DNA from: Cymbidium sinense
Taxonomy: Eukaryota; Streptophyta; Magnoliopsida; Asparagales; Orchidaceae
Reading direction: 5' to 3'
DNA: 64,000 nt
NCBI GenBank assembly: GCA_021442155.1
Contig: CM038216.1
Location: 160,689,983 to 160,753,982 of the forward strand
Numbering within the stretch: position 1 is the first letter of the stretch; every line of letters starts with the position of its first letter. The position numbers and the translations under genes are program-made. Positions 24,238 through 38,899 of the stretch are shown piece after piece. The notes below the pieces were generated by a model, which saw only the letters and a list, made by a program, of their open reading frames with translations, was not told the origin of the DNA and ran no database searches.

Positions 24238-24755
24238 TTCCTTCATCGATCTTGATCTTGAATAAGATAAAAAAAGTGTGTTTGCACTAAATATGTAAAA
24301 ACCTAACACTGCTAAAGCATTATGTCATCAAAATTTTATAAAAAAAGCCATTAAAAATCTCCAAGAATTAATTCAAAATGAGATTCCCATCTGGTGAGAA
24401 TGCAGGTATAACAGAGAGACCGAGCTCAAGAATGAAACCTTGAATGCTCGTTCTATATGAGGTGAAACCTAGTACTATGGTGGCAAGCTCTTAAGTTTTG
24501 GTATCACTTTTACCACATCGTAGTGCTGTTTCAAATGCAAAACTCTAATTTTCATATATTTAAAAGTGCCATGGAATCGCTCATAAAGCATCAAGGTGTT
24601 TTATCAAATACTCTTTTCCACCATTGAACTTGGTTTTAGATGAAATGAAACCCTCCATTGATCTTGGACTCGAATAAGGTGGAAGAGTGCTAATCCACTA
24701 AAAATCACAAAATCTAGCATTGCTAGTGTTATGTTACCAAAATTTTAAATTTTAG
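24238..24755. repeat. 105-bp direct repeats about 415 bp apart
   Basis: Segments at about 24,238-24,343 and 24,650-24,755 share TCATCGATCTTG/CCATTGATCTTG, then GAATAAG-T--AA-AGTG and a conserved tail CCTA-CA-TGCTA--G--TTATGT-A-CAAAATTTTA. The two bracket a less conserved 310 bp. Confidence 0.65.
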
Positions 24756-24819
24756 CATCTAATTCAACACCTAGGTGGGTCTAGTGCCTTAAACTCTCAA
24801 ATTGTGTCCAATTTGTTTA

Positions 24820-25210
24820 ACAAGCATCACAAATTAAGTGCCACAACACTGATCTTTTGGGTAGAATAATAAAATGGCTATCTAACGACAACCACAATGC
24901 AGCAAATTAAGTGCCACAACGTTGATCCTTTGAGAACAACAAAATGGCTATTTAATGTGCATCACAGTGCCATAAATTAAGCATCGCTGCATTGATCCTT
25001 CAAGAAGAATGAAAAAAATGGCTATCTAACGAGCCCTACAGCACCACAACCCTAATCTTTTGGGTAGAATGATAAAAATAACTATCTAACGAGCACCACA
25101 ACGCTGAAAATTAAATGCCACAACATTGATCCATAGGGTGGAAATAAAATAATGGTTATCTTAAGAGCACTACATCGCTGCATATTGAGTGCAACAACAT
25201 TGGGCTCTCA
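24820..25210. repeat. Tandem array, about 70-78-bp unit, six copies
   Basis: The unit reads roughly AACGAGCACCACAACGCTG, then CAAATTAAGTGCCACAAC, then ATTGATCCTTTGGGTAGAAT and AAAATGGCTATCT. Copies start near 24,823, 24,885, 24,957, 25,029, 25,087 and 25,165 and differ by several substitutions and small indels, indicating an old array. Confidence 0.8.
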
Positions 25211-25609
25211 CATTTTAAGCTTATTTCTTGTAGTATAGACCCTAAGTGATGCATTCTCAATGTTGAGGCACTTCTACTACAATGTCATTTTTAAGTTAGA
25301 AAATTTCATATTTTTAAGTCCTAGAGCTTTTAAATCCCAAAATAGAAAGGTATATACATGAAAATATATAAAACTATATATTGAAATAAAAATATGAACT
25401 GCCTTGACCAGTTAACCTATGCCTAAGCACTGCATACAAAGCATCACAATGTTATATCTTGCAAAATAGAACAGAGAGGTTAGTGCCTGCCACCATAGAA
25501 CATCACTAGCTTCTCTATATGTGACCCGTAGCTAAATTTTTCCTTCTAAAGCTTTGTTCTTCAGATTTTCTTGCACTCCTTCACATTTTTTTAAATCTAG
25601 GAAGCCAAA

Positions 25610-26190
25610 ATGCTAGTGAAGTATGCTAACAAGAACAAGAAGAGAGAATCCATGAGTGACTCTGATCACTTTATTAGCATCGAGGCAGAAGAGAGGTAGT
25701 AGTAGAGGTAGTAGCATGCTCTCATTCACAAACATCTCATTCTAGAGAGTTGATTCCATAATTCGAGTGCAAGAGTGGAAATCATTATCAATTAGCAAGG
25801 TTGAGAACATTTCACCTATGACAACAAAGCATGTGTTGTTCTTGTGGTACGGGAATTCTTCACTAATGCAAAAGAGTATTAGGACAACAAGGCTTACGTG
25901 AGAAAAAATGGATAAGGTTTGTTAGTATTACAATTATTGCATATTACAAATTATAAAATTACACATACAATGAATATCATTTAAATTATAATAGTCATCT
26001 AGATTTTGATGAAATTCTTAGTTTTCCGATTAATAGAAATGCTAATGTTTAATGGAAAATATTGAGAAAAGATTATTAATATTTTTGTCAATCACCAAGG
26101 CTAAAGCTTGGCATTACTTCATTTCTACTAAGTTAATTTCCATTGCTAATATCATGAGGTAAACTAGGGATTAGGACATTTTGAATTATG
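25610..26190 (+). pseudogene. Second putative plant transposon protein relic
   Basis: From the ATG at 25,610 one frame gives a lysine-rich start with NKKRESMSDSDHFISIEAEE, comparable to the basic N-terminus and E-E motif at 12,838. After a run of stops at 25,696-25,713 it continues ALIHKHLILE, then EHFTYDNKACVVLVVREF and FTNAKE, AYVREK. The 'F---P--A---VVREFYANA-E ... VRGK' segment is diagnostic for the putative plant transposon protein domain. Near 26,095 AKAWHYFISTKLISIANI matches 'AK-WHHFI-SRLLPSTHV'. Later parts are lost. About 35 bases upstream is a T/C-rich leader. It belongs to the same family as 12,838-13,605, in the same orientation. Confidence 0.65.
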
Positions 26191-28099
26191 TATTCAAAAG
26201 ATTTTTCTATATATAGAAAAAATATTTTATAATTTAATTTGTAATATGATTTGGATAGTACTATAGCAATTTTGGTCACCTCTTCTTATTTATTATTTAT
26301 GTCTTTTGGTCATAGAGACTAAGTGGTTCTATATAAAAGGCTCCTTACTAAAGGATAATCAAGAATTGGGATCAAAAATTGAAAGAGAAAGCTCACTCCT
26401 CAATCTAGATCCCACCTCAAACTTTAAATGAGAAACTCTAGAAAATGAAGGAGAAACCTTTATTTTAAGATTAATGAAAGTAGTATGACAAATAAGAATT
26501 AGAACAAAATTTGATCATTTTTTTTTTTATGGTAGAGTTCAACTTAATTGTTCACATGTTTGAAAATTGCAACTTTAATGTTGGCCCAAAGCAAATTTCT
26601 TTTCTTGTAATGCCACAACTCTATGTTTGCCACCATCTAGAGTATGAAAAAGAAGAAAAGGAGGAGGAGAATTATTAAGATAGTTTTATATTTTAGTGTA
26701 CTTTTGTGTATTTTTATTTATGTTATTGTTGCCTAAACTTTATGTATTTATGTATTTATACATTTTTATCTCTTTCAGTAAAATCAATGTTAAATGTTCA
26801 TTTCTTAGATGTGTTTGTTTAAATGTGATGTTCATATAAATGTTAGTTAGTAACCCCAAACTTTAATTATTATACCTCTTGAAATATATACTTTCAATTT
26901 AAAAATTGAAGTTAGTGTAAAACATATTAGAAATTATTGGAAGCTAAAATTAATTAAACAAATTTTTAACTCAAAAATAGCAAATTACATTTAATATATT
27001 ATTTAATTGTTGAATTGCTTCCAAACTAATAATAACCAAAACTCTAAAAATATTAGTAATTTTGTTAAGTTAAAAGTTTCTTAATCATGGAAATCACATT
27101 TAGAGATTCTTAAAGAATTTAATGAATTGATATTAAAATAAATAGAAATACATAAAAACGAAATAATATAATTTAAACTATTGTTAATTGAAACTATGAA
27201 AAATTGTTAAGTGAATAAGATCATATTGAATTGAGATAAGATTGTAGTATATTTATCATGGGTTAGCTAATATAGTGTACTTTTATATAAATAACTATGG
27301 AATTTATACCAAATTTTATCATAATTTAGAGAAAAAAATAATAAATAATAAATCAATTAATTAAAAGGTGTCACTTGAGGCTGAGGCTGAGTATCATGAT
27401 TAAACTTTAAAATTATTGCAATTTAAACTAATTCAATGACATTATGGAAAAATAGTAATCATAATTTCAATTGAGAAAATAAAAAATTATGCTTATTTCT
27501 ATTATATGGACAACTATTTATTAAAATTCAACTCTATAATGTGGTAATATGGTGGGTCCCACTAATTCATGATGGGACTACTTTATCATTTTAATTCATC
27601 ATAATGATAATATTAATTGGGCATAATTCTAGCCAATTTAGATCATTTAAATTAATTGACTTTTGATTCCTCTCTGCAATTTCTTTGTCCAAAGACATTG
27701 GATAATGCCAGATGGTATGAAGGTGGTCCACCTTTTGATGTGCATGGTAGGTAAGAATGTTGGTCTTAAATATATATCCCTAACTCATCTTACTAAGAAT
27801 TACATTTATTTCACCCATAAACATAACTTAGAAAATTAGAAATGGCTAATCAAATAAGCAATGTTAAGAGTTAATAGTAGGGTAAAATGATATGGCTAGC
27901 ATCTCATCACCACCACCACAAGATGTACTTCTAATCACGTAACTTTCATAGTATGCATAGAGTGATAAATCTAGATATGGTATGCTATTAAAAAATGTAT
28001 CATTTACATAGTAGAAATAATTTTATTAACTTTAGTAACTTCTAAATCAAGAAATAACCTTGAGATAACCATTTACTAATGGCCAAGTAATGGCCAAGA
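26191..28099. other. AT-rich intergenic DNA, nothing recognised
   Basis: No coding similarity or tandem structure was seen. A short GAGGCTGAGGCTGAG triplication lies near 27,378. Confidence 0.6.
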
Positions 28100-30030
<1,931 letters not shown>

Positions 30031-30587
30031 TTTTTTTCAATGCATGATGATAAACTTTTATCTCATCACCTATCTATAGAACAAAAAAGAGAGCAATAAG
30101 CTAATAGAGTAAAATAAGATAATATTCATGGGCTACATGAATGACCAAGGAGCAGACCAAATTGCTGCACACTGCCACATCAAATCAAAGAAGACATCAT
30201 TAGTAACTATCTTTAATATGTGCTTTGCATTAAAATGACGTTCTAAGCATTTCTCAAATTATGTATAATTATCTTTCAATTATCTAAATCCTACTTAGGT
30301 GAAATGATTATACTACCTTCTAATATAATTCTCATAATGACAATTAAATTGACTACAAAAATTTAATTGTTTAATTTCTACCTTCTTACACAACTCTTTA
30401 ACTAATTACAAAACTAATTATAAAAATAATTGCAAAATATTTTGTAAGATATGCAGATTAAAAAATATATAAGTCTACTACAAAATAAGAAAAAAATTAT
30501 TCAAGACTTAGAAATGAAATTTATAGATATAAAAAACTCTTAAATAAAATTTTTATAATTTTATGAAATTATTTCATTGAATTTAAC
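30031..30587. other. AT-rich spacer, nothing recognised
   Basis: No coding or repeat structure seen between the PMD relic and R1 copy 2. Confidence 0.6.
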
Positions 30588-33500
30588 AAACCCAAGTTGA
30601 TTTGACCACTTTATATGGCTCAATCAAATAATATGGGTCAATGTGTCCAATTTAATCATTATTGGATATGATCCACTTCCAAATTGAAATTGACTAATGA
30701 AATGATCAAATATCCTCTTGAAATTTGACAAGGAACTAGAAGAGAGTGTCCTATAAACTTTCATAGTTATAATAAACCAGATTGACTAAGTTTTGTTGGC
30801 TAAAAATAAAAGGATTTACTAATGACACTTAATGGGTCAAATTGATCCATTATAAGAAAATTCTTCTAAATTCCTTAAGAATTTAATCTAAGATTAAAAA
30901 TGATGAACTCCTTCTATTACATTTCTACTTAAATGGAGACTCAACCCATTTCTCATTAAATTCTTTGGGACCAAGCTTCATTTATCCATGGGGTAAACAT
31001 ATGTGGAAGCCTTCTCTAATAAACCTAGCTAATAAACAATAATGTACCATAGTACATCCTTACATTAAACTTCCTAACACCTCCATTACGTCCTTCAAGC
31101 TGAAGCGCACCTTTGATCAATTATAAAATGAGCTCAACTATGGGTTGAGCTCGGGTTTACCAATGTCAAAAATATGCCTTCCATTACCCCAATTAGGATT
31201 TTAGTTAGTATCCTCTCAATCCCACAACTCATAATGAAACCTTTCCCCACTGACCAAGCCTTATTATTGAGCTTGCCTAATCTTGGTTGAGCCAACAATC
31301 CGAAGTGAGGTAACTCAAACAAGCTTGTAGGCAAGCTCATCCAAGCTAGATGGCACTTTCCAAATGGACACCCAACCAAATTGAACCCCCAAAGATGAGA
31401 ATTTTATTCTCTAATATTGTCTTGTTCTTGGGTGCGGTGACCCAAGCCCCTTAAGCCATGCCATGGCTCGGTGAATCATGGGATTTCTTCCTATCCTACT
31501 CCTCTTGCTTCCTAGCTAGAAAATTAACTTAAGAGGCTATAGATGAGAAGAATTTGGCTTAGGACAAGCTTACTGAGCCTAGCCTATGAGTCTTAAGTTT
31601 CAACCCATCTCCATGGGGAAGTTGATCAGACCATTGGATTTGATCTATTTAAAACCAACTATCCCAATTTATTCAAGTTTAAACTTTAGGTTTTCATTTT
31701 CAATTTTTCTTTGGATTATCCACTATATATCATGACTTGAAATTTTGAAGATAAACACCTTTTGAATCATAGAATATAACAAAAGTATCAAACATAGATA
31801 ATTAATTTAATTATTATTTTAAAATTCAATTTTCTTCTATTTTAATTGTTTAAAGCACATAGAGACCTTCAATAAATCTTGAAATGTTTACAAAAGGTGC
31901 CAATTAACAATACAAACATCCCAAAAAAAATTCATTTTAATTAGAATTAAATAAAGAAGTTATCAAGTTTTGAATTTAAAATTTCACCATTCAAAAATAT
32001 TAAAAACTAAAATATTTATTAAAACATTTTGAAAAATTAGGAGAATTTTTAGAACATCAAATTAAGTTGATGAAAGAAAAATTTCTTACCTTTTGAAAGT
32101 TTTTTAAAAAATTATGTAATTCTTTTTTTGTCAAAATAAAGTTCAAAATAACAAAATAATAAATAATTTTAAGAATTCTAAAATTTTAGAGAATGTTTAA
32201 AATATCCAAAATTTATTAAAAAGTTTTCATAATTTTATGGCCCATTATGAATTATTTATGAATTTCTTAATTAAATGAACTATGTTTTATGATACTAAAT
32301 TTAAATTATATTAAAATTTATGAAAAATTAACGAAATGTTTAATATATTAATGTAAGACTTCTGTAAAAGTTTCATATTTTATTGAATTAAAACTTAAAT
32401 TATATAAATTTTAAAATTATTTAAGCTATATTAAAAATTAAAATAAATTTTAATAAATTTATGATTAATTTACTCTAAGTCTAAATTGATAACATCCAAA
32501 AGAATTTCATAAATTTTAGGATAGTTCGAATAGTAAACCTCATTATAAGTTGAAATTAGTAATTTAATAAACTAAATAAATAATTAGTAATTACTATAAA
32601 TAAGTAAAAATCATAAATTCTTTTGCATATTAACTTTAATCTTTTGAAAATGAAAGCAGATCATTTGAAATCATTATAATAATTAAAAGGTTAATTTCAC
32701 ATAATAAGTCATAAATTTAACTATTTAACAATTAGTTTAAAAAATAATTAAAAAATCATTACATTTATTAAATAATTCAACTAATTTAAAAATAAATAAC
32801 AATTTTAATAGAAAGTAAAATAAACTTCATAAATAAAAATAATTAATAATCTTGAACCCTTAAACTTAACAAAATAAAAATCCAACAAAAGACAAACACA
32901 AATAATATAAAATGAAAAAAATAATAAAGTTAAACAAACACAAAGAATTCAAAATAAAAAAAAATTAAAATATTAAATAATTGCAAACTAATTAACATAA
33001 AAGAATTTCTCTAGATAAAATCCCACATGTTGACGAGTAATTAAAGTGGTGACTTAGCTAAGTAGCATTACTTGAACATGATTTAACTTAGAATTTTTTG
33101 TTTACACTCATAACTTATATCATTTCAAATCCTAAACATATTTCGTAATTCAAGGTTAAAATTTTAGAACACATTTGGCATGCATTTTTGTCAAACTAGG
33201 CATCTAACATATGGATGCACTAGCACAATAGATCTTTGAGTCTGATTAATCTGATCTCAACTTTACTGTATTTATGAGATTTATTACATAAATCAATTTA
33301 CACCACTTCATGTGCACATAGCATGATCACTTCTCTGCTAGTTTAATTTATTAGGGAAAACATAAACTAGGATTACCTACACCACATTCTAGAATTTGAA
33401 TAAATCTAAATCAATCTAATAGACAACTTCTTAGCATTCATTATCTTCCTTAACAACTTAACATTTGTTGAGTTTTCCCATACTTAACTAATTCTTTTGG

Positions 33501-33700
33501 TTAAGTGCTATCATTGATTCTCAATCATATTTACATGAATAACAAATCTTCATGAGTTGGTTATGTATAACTATAACCTCATTCTCTAGTATGGTCTCCT
33601 TCTTGTAACCTTACTATACTTATTTGATCAACTTAATGATTCCTTTGGATCAAGTCTATTATGACGACCAATCACTATTGGTTAGTCTTTACGAACTTAG
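30588..33700 (+). repeat. Dispersed repeat family R1, copy 2
   Basis: Collinear with 5,245-8,450 over its full length. The match stops near 33,700 (TCACTATTGG) at the same point where copy 1 meets the copia LTR. Short minus-strand open frames occur at equivalent places in both copies (about 5,820-6,005 and 31,134-31,379) and share a few residues (GFI-S--I), but this follows from DNA similarity; I see no sign of coding constraint. Confidence 0.7.
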
Positions 33701-34865
33701 TAATACAAAGAAGACAGTTGTTTTATAGTTTAGTTAGTCACTAAGACTAAATAACATCAAAACTTAAGTATACATGTGCTTAGTCTTGTTCCTCTTTTTT
33801 TTTCTTTGAATAAATGATCTCCATTCATTTCATCCTTGGCACCATAAACATTATGATCTTTTTAATGCTTTGTTTGGGATCTTTGGTATTAAACCTTTCC
33901 ATGAATATTAAGTTTTCATTCAATGGTTGATTGTGCAAACTAATATTTATTATATTGATGTATATGCATGATAGTCAATACTTTAAGAGAGATTATGACC
34001 TATTAGAACCAAGACTAGTCCTAAATTATGATTAAGTAGTTCTTATTATTAAATGAAAAATAATTTAATAATAAGATTATTTGATCATATTTAAATTCTT
34101 ATATGACCATTGATGGAACTTAAATAGTATAAATCTATCACTTTATTTCTAATAAAATATATACAAAGTGATAAGGCTTAGGATGATTGAGTTATCTACT
34201 TGGCTTAGCTTAGTAGTTTAAAATTATATAAAATTATCTTTAGGGATACACAAACTCACACATATTTACCTGCTTAGTTCACAACCTTGTAATAGTTGGT
34301 TGTACTTAGGACACTTTGCTTGTGTTATATCTATCCTTTTGTTTACTTGGGACAAGGTTGTAAGAATAAGATTATAATTTTTTACTTTAATTGATTAATA
34401 ATTGTTGTGCCACTCTGCTTAATATTACTAGGTTTGAAATATATTCACTACAAGTGCTAAGTGTAGGACCAATGCTTTTACTTTATAAGAGGTTGTACAA
34501 AATTATAATTCTATAAGTTAATAATTTTTCAATAAAATATTTTTATCAACTAAATAATTTTTCATAATATTTTTAATTTAAAATTTATTCAAAACTATTT
34601 TATTAAAAATAATTAATTTAACTTAAATATAAAAAAAATAAAGAAATGGTTAGGTGACCCATCCAAAAAATAGTTGCCCATGATTGGAAAATTTGTAAAG
34701 GATTAAATCGCAAATCGTTGTTGACTTGCTCCATTTTAATTTTAAAAATACAATTTAAATGATTTAAATTTTATAAATGGTCATTTTTAAATGTCATCTT
34801 TTAGGGTTTATTTTTAGAAACAATCATATTCATTACATTTTTTTCTCTCATTTTGTCATGGATAT
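33701..34865. other. AT-rich intergenic DNA, nothing recognised
   Basis: No recognisable coding segment, tandem array or terminal repeats. Confidence 0.6.
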
Positions 34866-35610
34866 TGCTAGTTAATGGTATCAATGAGTCAAATAAGCTT
34901 GAACTCAACTCACAAGCTCTCAAGTTGAGCTTATGAGTTCCAAGTTTGAATTCATACATTATATGAGCGAGCTCCATTTAGGTGTTAGCTCATGGGTTAA
35001 GCTACTCTATTTATTAGACCAATGTCCACTAGTTATTTGTGAGTCCAATTGATGCTTGGTCGACCTTCTCTTCTCTCCAACTTAATCCTTCAATTATTTC
35101 CTAATGTTCAAACATATTGGCATATGAAAACCATAGCTTCTCTCCTCTTCTTATTGACCATTGCCCGTAGTTGTAAGACAAACTATAGCCAGTACTCACT
35201 AGCCATCTTTGAGCCATTTCCATCATTCAACTAGAAAAATTGGAGTATGCTTGCAAGTATTTTTACATTTAAAAGAATCCAAGATTCTACACCTTCCCAA
35301 CCCCCCCTCCTCATGTGTTTTGGGTAATTAAAGCCTTGATTTTGTGGACTAGGTTTGTTTCTTGGTTGTGTTCTTTGCATTCAGGTGTACTATTGTTTCA
35401 TTGAGTTATGTGGTCATATTTTGTTTAAGTGAGTGCTCAAGCACATAATGTGAGCTTGAGCTCTAAATTTTTCTCTAGAGTCAAGTTCAAGCTCTTTATT
35501 TGAGCTGGAGTTGAGCTCCAGCTCATGTTTGAGGTTGAGCCAACCACTTAATATTCGAGCTAAGCTTGAAATGCTTACAGCTCGAGATCAACTAAACCTA
35601 TTTCTATCCA
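34866..35610. mobile_element. AGCTC-rich inverted-repeat element (possible hAT-like non-autonomous transposon)
   Basis: Both ends are packed with direct and inverted GAGCT/AGCTC and CAAGCT/AGCTTG words: AAGCTTGAACTCAACTC and CAAGTTGAGCTTATGAG near 34,900, and GAGCTTGAGCTC, CAAGTTCAAGCTC and GAGTTGAGCTCCAGCTC at 35,448-35,540. The middle (35,000-35,430) is ordinary sequence. Clustered AGCTCGAGC-type words at inverted ends are common in plant hAT-related MITEs. No exact terminal inverted repeat or 8-bp target duplication was found. Confidence 0.4.
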
Positions 35611-36360
35611 TATTTGCAATTAAAAAGATCAAAAAAATTTTTTTCAGTTCAATCTCTCACATATAATAAATACAAATGTTATTCATCATGTAATTTTATA
35701 AGTACTGAAAAACAAAATATCTTAAATAATTTTCATTTGATGGGGGAGGGGGAATGTCTACTTGGAAGTTAACTAGTTCAATTATATTAATTGTCATGAA
35801 AAATTGAATGTACATTTCTCTCATATATTTGAACTTTTTCATTTGATTTAAATTATTTATAAATATAAAAATAAAAATCCTTATTATTAAAATTTTTAGT
35901 AATAGTTAAGCAACAAAATATTTATATATAATAAAAAGTATGGGAAATAAAAACTACCTAACATGATTCAATAATTTTAAAAATAAACATTAAAATAAAG
36001 TTAGTTTACTATTTAAATTATCAGTGATATATCATATTGTATCAAGTATAAATTTTAAAATAATATACATATGTTATAAAATTTAATGTCTCAATAAGAT
36101 GAGTTCAATGATATTAAAATCAGGTCAAGCACATCCCAAATGAGCTTGAATCAAGCCCAAATGTTATACATGAAAAGTTTGAGATACTAACTGAATGGTC
36201 AAATGGCTTTCAAATTTGACGTGCCTATAGTCGAATCAAGTAGCTCGATGAGACAAATTCAACAAACCAAATATCACTCAAATCAAAAGTCGTTTAAATG
36301 GCAAAATCAACAAAAAAAAAACTATTAGCAATCAAATGAATCGATGAACCATTAGAGAGA
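35611..36360. other. AT-rich spacer, nothing recognised
   Basis: No coding similarity. Near 36,130-36,260 a few more GAGCTTGAATCAAGC and AGCTCGATGAG words echo the neighbouring element. Confidence 0.5.
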
Positions 36361-36401
36361 GTGTTTTGGGATTTTCTGATGAAATGCCCCTCATAGAATC
36401 C

Positions 36402-36409
36402 TATAAATA
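36402..36409 (+). promoter_or_regulatory. TATA box in presumed 5' LTR
   Basis: TATAAATA within CCTATAAATATGACTCC, 380 bases upstream of the gag ATG, as expected for the LTR promoter of a Tat element. Confidence 0.5.
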
Positions 36410-36783
36410 TGACTCCATTCTTTGTCAGGTTCAAGATGTGATTCTTTATTGATTGATAACTATAAAAATATTTGACACAATTTCCATCACAATTCTAACT
36501 TGATTATAAACTTCACATTATCAATATTTCTCACATACATCATCATCAGAATATTTAAACTTTGTACTCTAAAGTAGATATATATTGGAGCATTTTTACT
36601 AAGGTCCCATGATTTTCCCCTCATTTTGGGTTTTCCATGTAAAAATTATGAGTTTCTTATTCTCTTTTCAAATATATGTATGTGTGTGTTATTTCCCAAT
36701 AAAGCTAAGGCATAAAATTTTATTCTCTTTGTTGGCATGCATTTTGATGTTATATATGGGATAGAGATTCTCATTACTTCATC

Positions 36784-38130
36784 ATGTCAAACAACCAAGT
36801 TTCCTGACAAGATCAAAACCACCAGCTAGGAGGAGCACTTCATACCTTTGGGTAGCACATGCGAAGAATGGAGGAATAGTAGCTCAAATCCTTCAGCTCT
36901 TACTAGGAGTTGAACAACCGAGAAAAGCACCACAACTTGGAGGAATCAACCTATCAACAACAAGATAGAGTTGATTTTGTTGAAGAAACTTATGAAGAAC
37001 CCCCTCATGATCATGTAGAAATTCCCCATACATGTCATTCTAATATGGATCTTGATGATACTACTAGTTTAACTCACTCTTCTTATGTTGTCTCAATCCC
37101 CTTATCTCTTTTGTGGGGTTGAATCAGCCCCATTTTATTGAAACATCTCGTGAAATCATGAGAAATGAATTACAATCCCTAGTTTGAGAAGAATTCCCTC
37201 AAAGAGATAAACATTTTATTCCTCATCAAAGCATTCAAGAATCTTCTCCTTTGCATGATATAGTTTTTCAGCAACCCATCCTGGTGGGGTTTAAACTACC
37301 TAACATGGAGCTTTACAATGAGACTTCTAATCCTTATGAGCATAACGATCATTACAGAACTATTATGCACATTTAATAAGCCCATGATTCTTTATTCTAC
37401 CAACTTTTACTTATCACTCTCAAAGGATAAGCCCATACATGGTTCTATTCCTTACCTTAGGGGAGTATTCTCAACTTTTTCCCATTTGGCCAAACTCTTT
37501 GTTGAACAATTTATCTAAAATTAATGAATCATTAAAGACCCATCTCACCCTTCTGGAATACACCAAAATAAAGGAGAAACATTGAAAGATTATTTTTAAA
37601 GATTCTCAAGTGAAGCTCAATAAATTTGAGGAGTAGATTATGTATTATTGCGAGGTGTTTTTCTAGGTGGCCTAAGGCCTATACAATTCTACTTTTCATT
37701 GATGAGAGAAGTAGTTCCTTCTTATGGAGACCTCATACAAAGAGTAGAGGCATAGATCATGGCGGATGAGGCCAATGGCCATAAGAAGCAATTTGAAAAT
37801 TCTTCTAAGAAGCATAAAGGTGTCACAAATGACAGTCTTCACGCATCTTGACAAAAAAAGAATGATTGCCAGAAAATTTAGAACCTACCCCTTAAGCCTA
37901 CCCAATCATCGTGTGAGCCTCACCCGAATAAGAGTATTCACCCTTAAATGCCTCTCACATGAATATTTTAATGGCTATTTAGAATAAAGATAATATCAAA
38001 TGGCCTAATCCCTTAAGATCGAACACCGAAAATTAGAATCAGTATTACTATTTCCATCGAGGATACAGACATAACACTGAGGCCTGTAGACATCTAAAGG
38101 AAGAAGTCAAAATGTTGGTATAATAGTGCT
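36784..38130 (+). pseudogene. Tat-type gag relic with zinc knuckle
   Basis: An ATG at 36,784 opens a frame with stops (MSNNQVS) that reads into EELNNREKHHNLEE-like and acidic sequence to 37,122. KLPNMELYNETSNPYEHNDH near 37,290 matches the start of the retroviral gag core (KMP-IE-YDG--DP--HL--F). KDKPIHGSIPYLRGVFSTF and FVEQFI at 37,412-37,515 match 'L-G-A--WF--LP--SI-SF--L---F---F', and KGETLKDYF follows near 37,570. MADEANGHKKQFE lies at 37,760. Near 38,045-38,100 FHRGYRHNTEACRHLKEE is the CCHC knuckle region (C-FH--HGH-TE-C--LK-EIE); the first Cys is Tyr and a Gly is Arg. The protein would have packaged element RNA. Confidence 0.75.
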
Positions 38131-38399
38131 ACCTCTAACAGCTATTCTAGAATTAACAAAGAAATAATAATAATCTTATTAGAGAGCAAAACCAACCCCA
38201 ACTAAGACAGCAACCAAGACAAACATAAAAAAGTTGATAAATAGTCAGAGAAATTAAAACTATCACTAGCGGACTATAATTTTCTTTTCAAGTTTTACTC
38301 ACTACACTTGAAGAGCCTAGAATGAAGAGATCACAATTTGATCAATCTATCATATTTGATGATTCTTACTTTGAAGGGATACAAACTGTATATTAAGAT

Positions 38400-38800
38400 C
38401 CCTTAGTTATCAATGGAGGGATTGGCGATCCTTGTTATAATGTTAAAAAAAAATTTAGTTGACAATAGTAGCTCTGTCAATGTATTATTCTACTCAGCAT
38501 TCTTAAATCTGGGTCTTATAAGAGAAAAACTCCAACCAGTTGTTGGGTCGTTATATGATTTTGACAATCGACTGGTAAAGGTAGAAGGAATAATAACACT
38601 CTCAGTTACCTTTAGGGAATTCTCTAAATGAGCCATGCACTTGATTTAATTTATGGTAGTTAAATCAAAATCACCCTATAATGTTATCTTTGGAAGAGCC
38701 CTATAGTCAAATTTTGGTGCTACCGCTTTCATACCTCATCTGAAAATAAAATTTCCAACCCCTTGAGGAATATGTGAGGTTTATGGCAACCAACAAATAA
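38400..38800 (+). pseudogene. Tat-type aspartic protease relic
   Basis: VIMLKKNLVDNSSSVNVLFY near 38,433 aligns with the protease active site 'V-R-LVDSGSS-DVLF': the catalytic D is kept but the following Ser-Gly reads Asn-Ser. LGLIREKLQPV and VEGIITLSVTF follow as in relatives. After stops, VVKSKSPYNVIFGRAL near 38,660 is the second conserved block ('VV---S-YN-ILGRP-L'), then IPHLKIKFPTP near 38,730. The protease would cut the polyprotein; the altered active site and stops make it inactive. Confidence 0.75.
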
Positions 38801-38899
38801 CATAAACTTATTACTTGACATCGCCCACCACGACCCATCAAAAATTTTGATTTAAGAGATGAAGAAATACTCCAGAGAGCATCACCAGTCGAAGAGTTG

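Larger units (their letters stand above)
23601..25609 (+). mobile_element. Probable LTR/leader of the retroelement with the relic at 25,610
   Basis: This holds two TATA-like sites, a C/T-rich leader at 23,890-23,950, a duplicated segment and a tandem array that share the word GCCACAACACTG with the left end (23,660 GCTACAACACTATTGCCACC). It ends with a pyrimidine-rich leader before an ATG. That layout suggests an LTR plus untranslated leader, but no LTR partner was found, so this is inference. Confidence 0.35.

Noticed and set aside
31134..31379. Minus-strand frames at equivalent sites of both R1 copies as a conserved small gene
   Set aside because: Only a few residues agree, the frames have different ends, and similarity is no better than in non-coding parts of R1.
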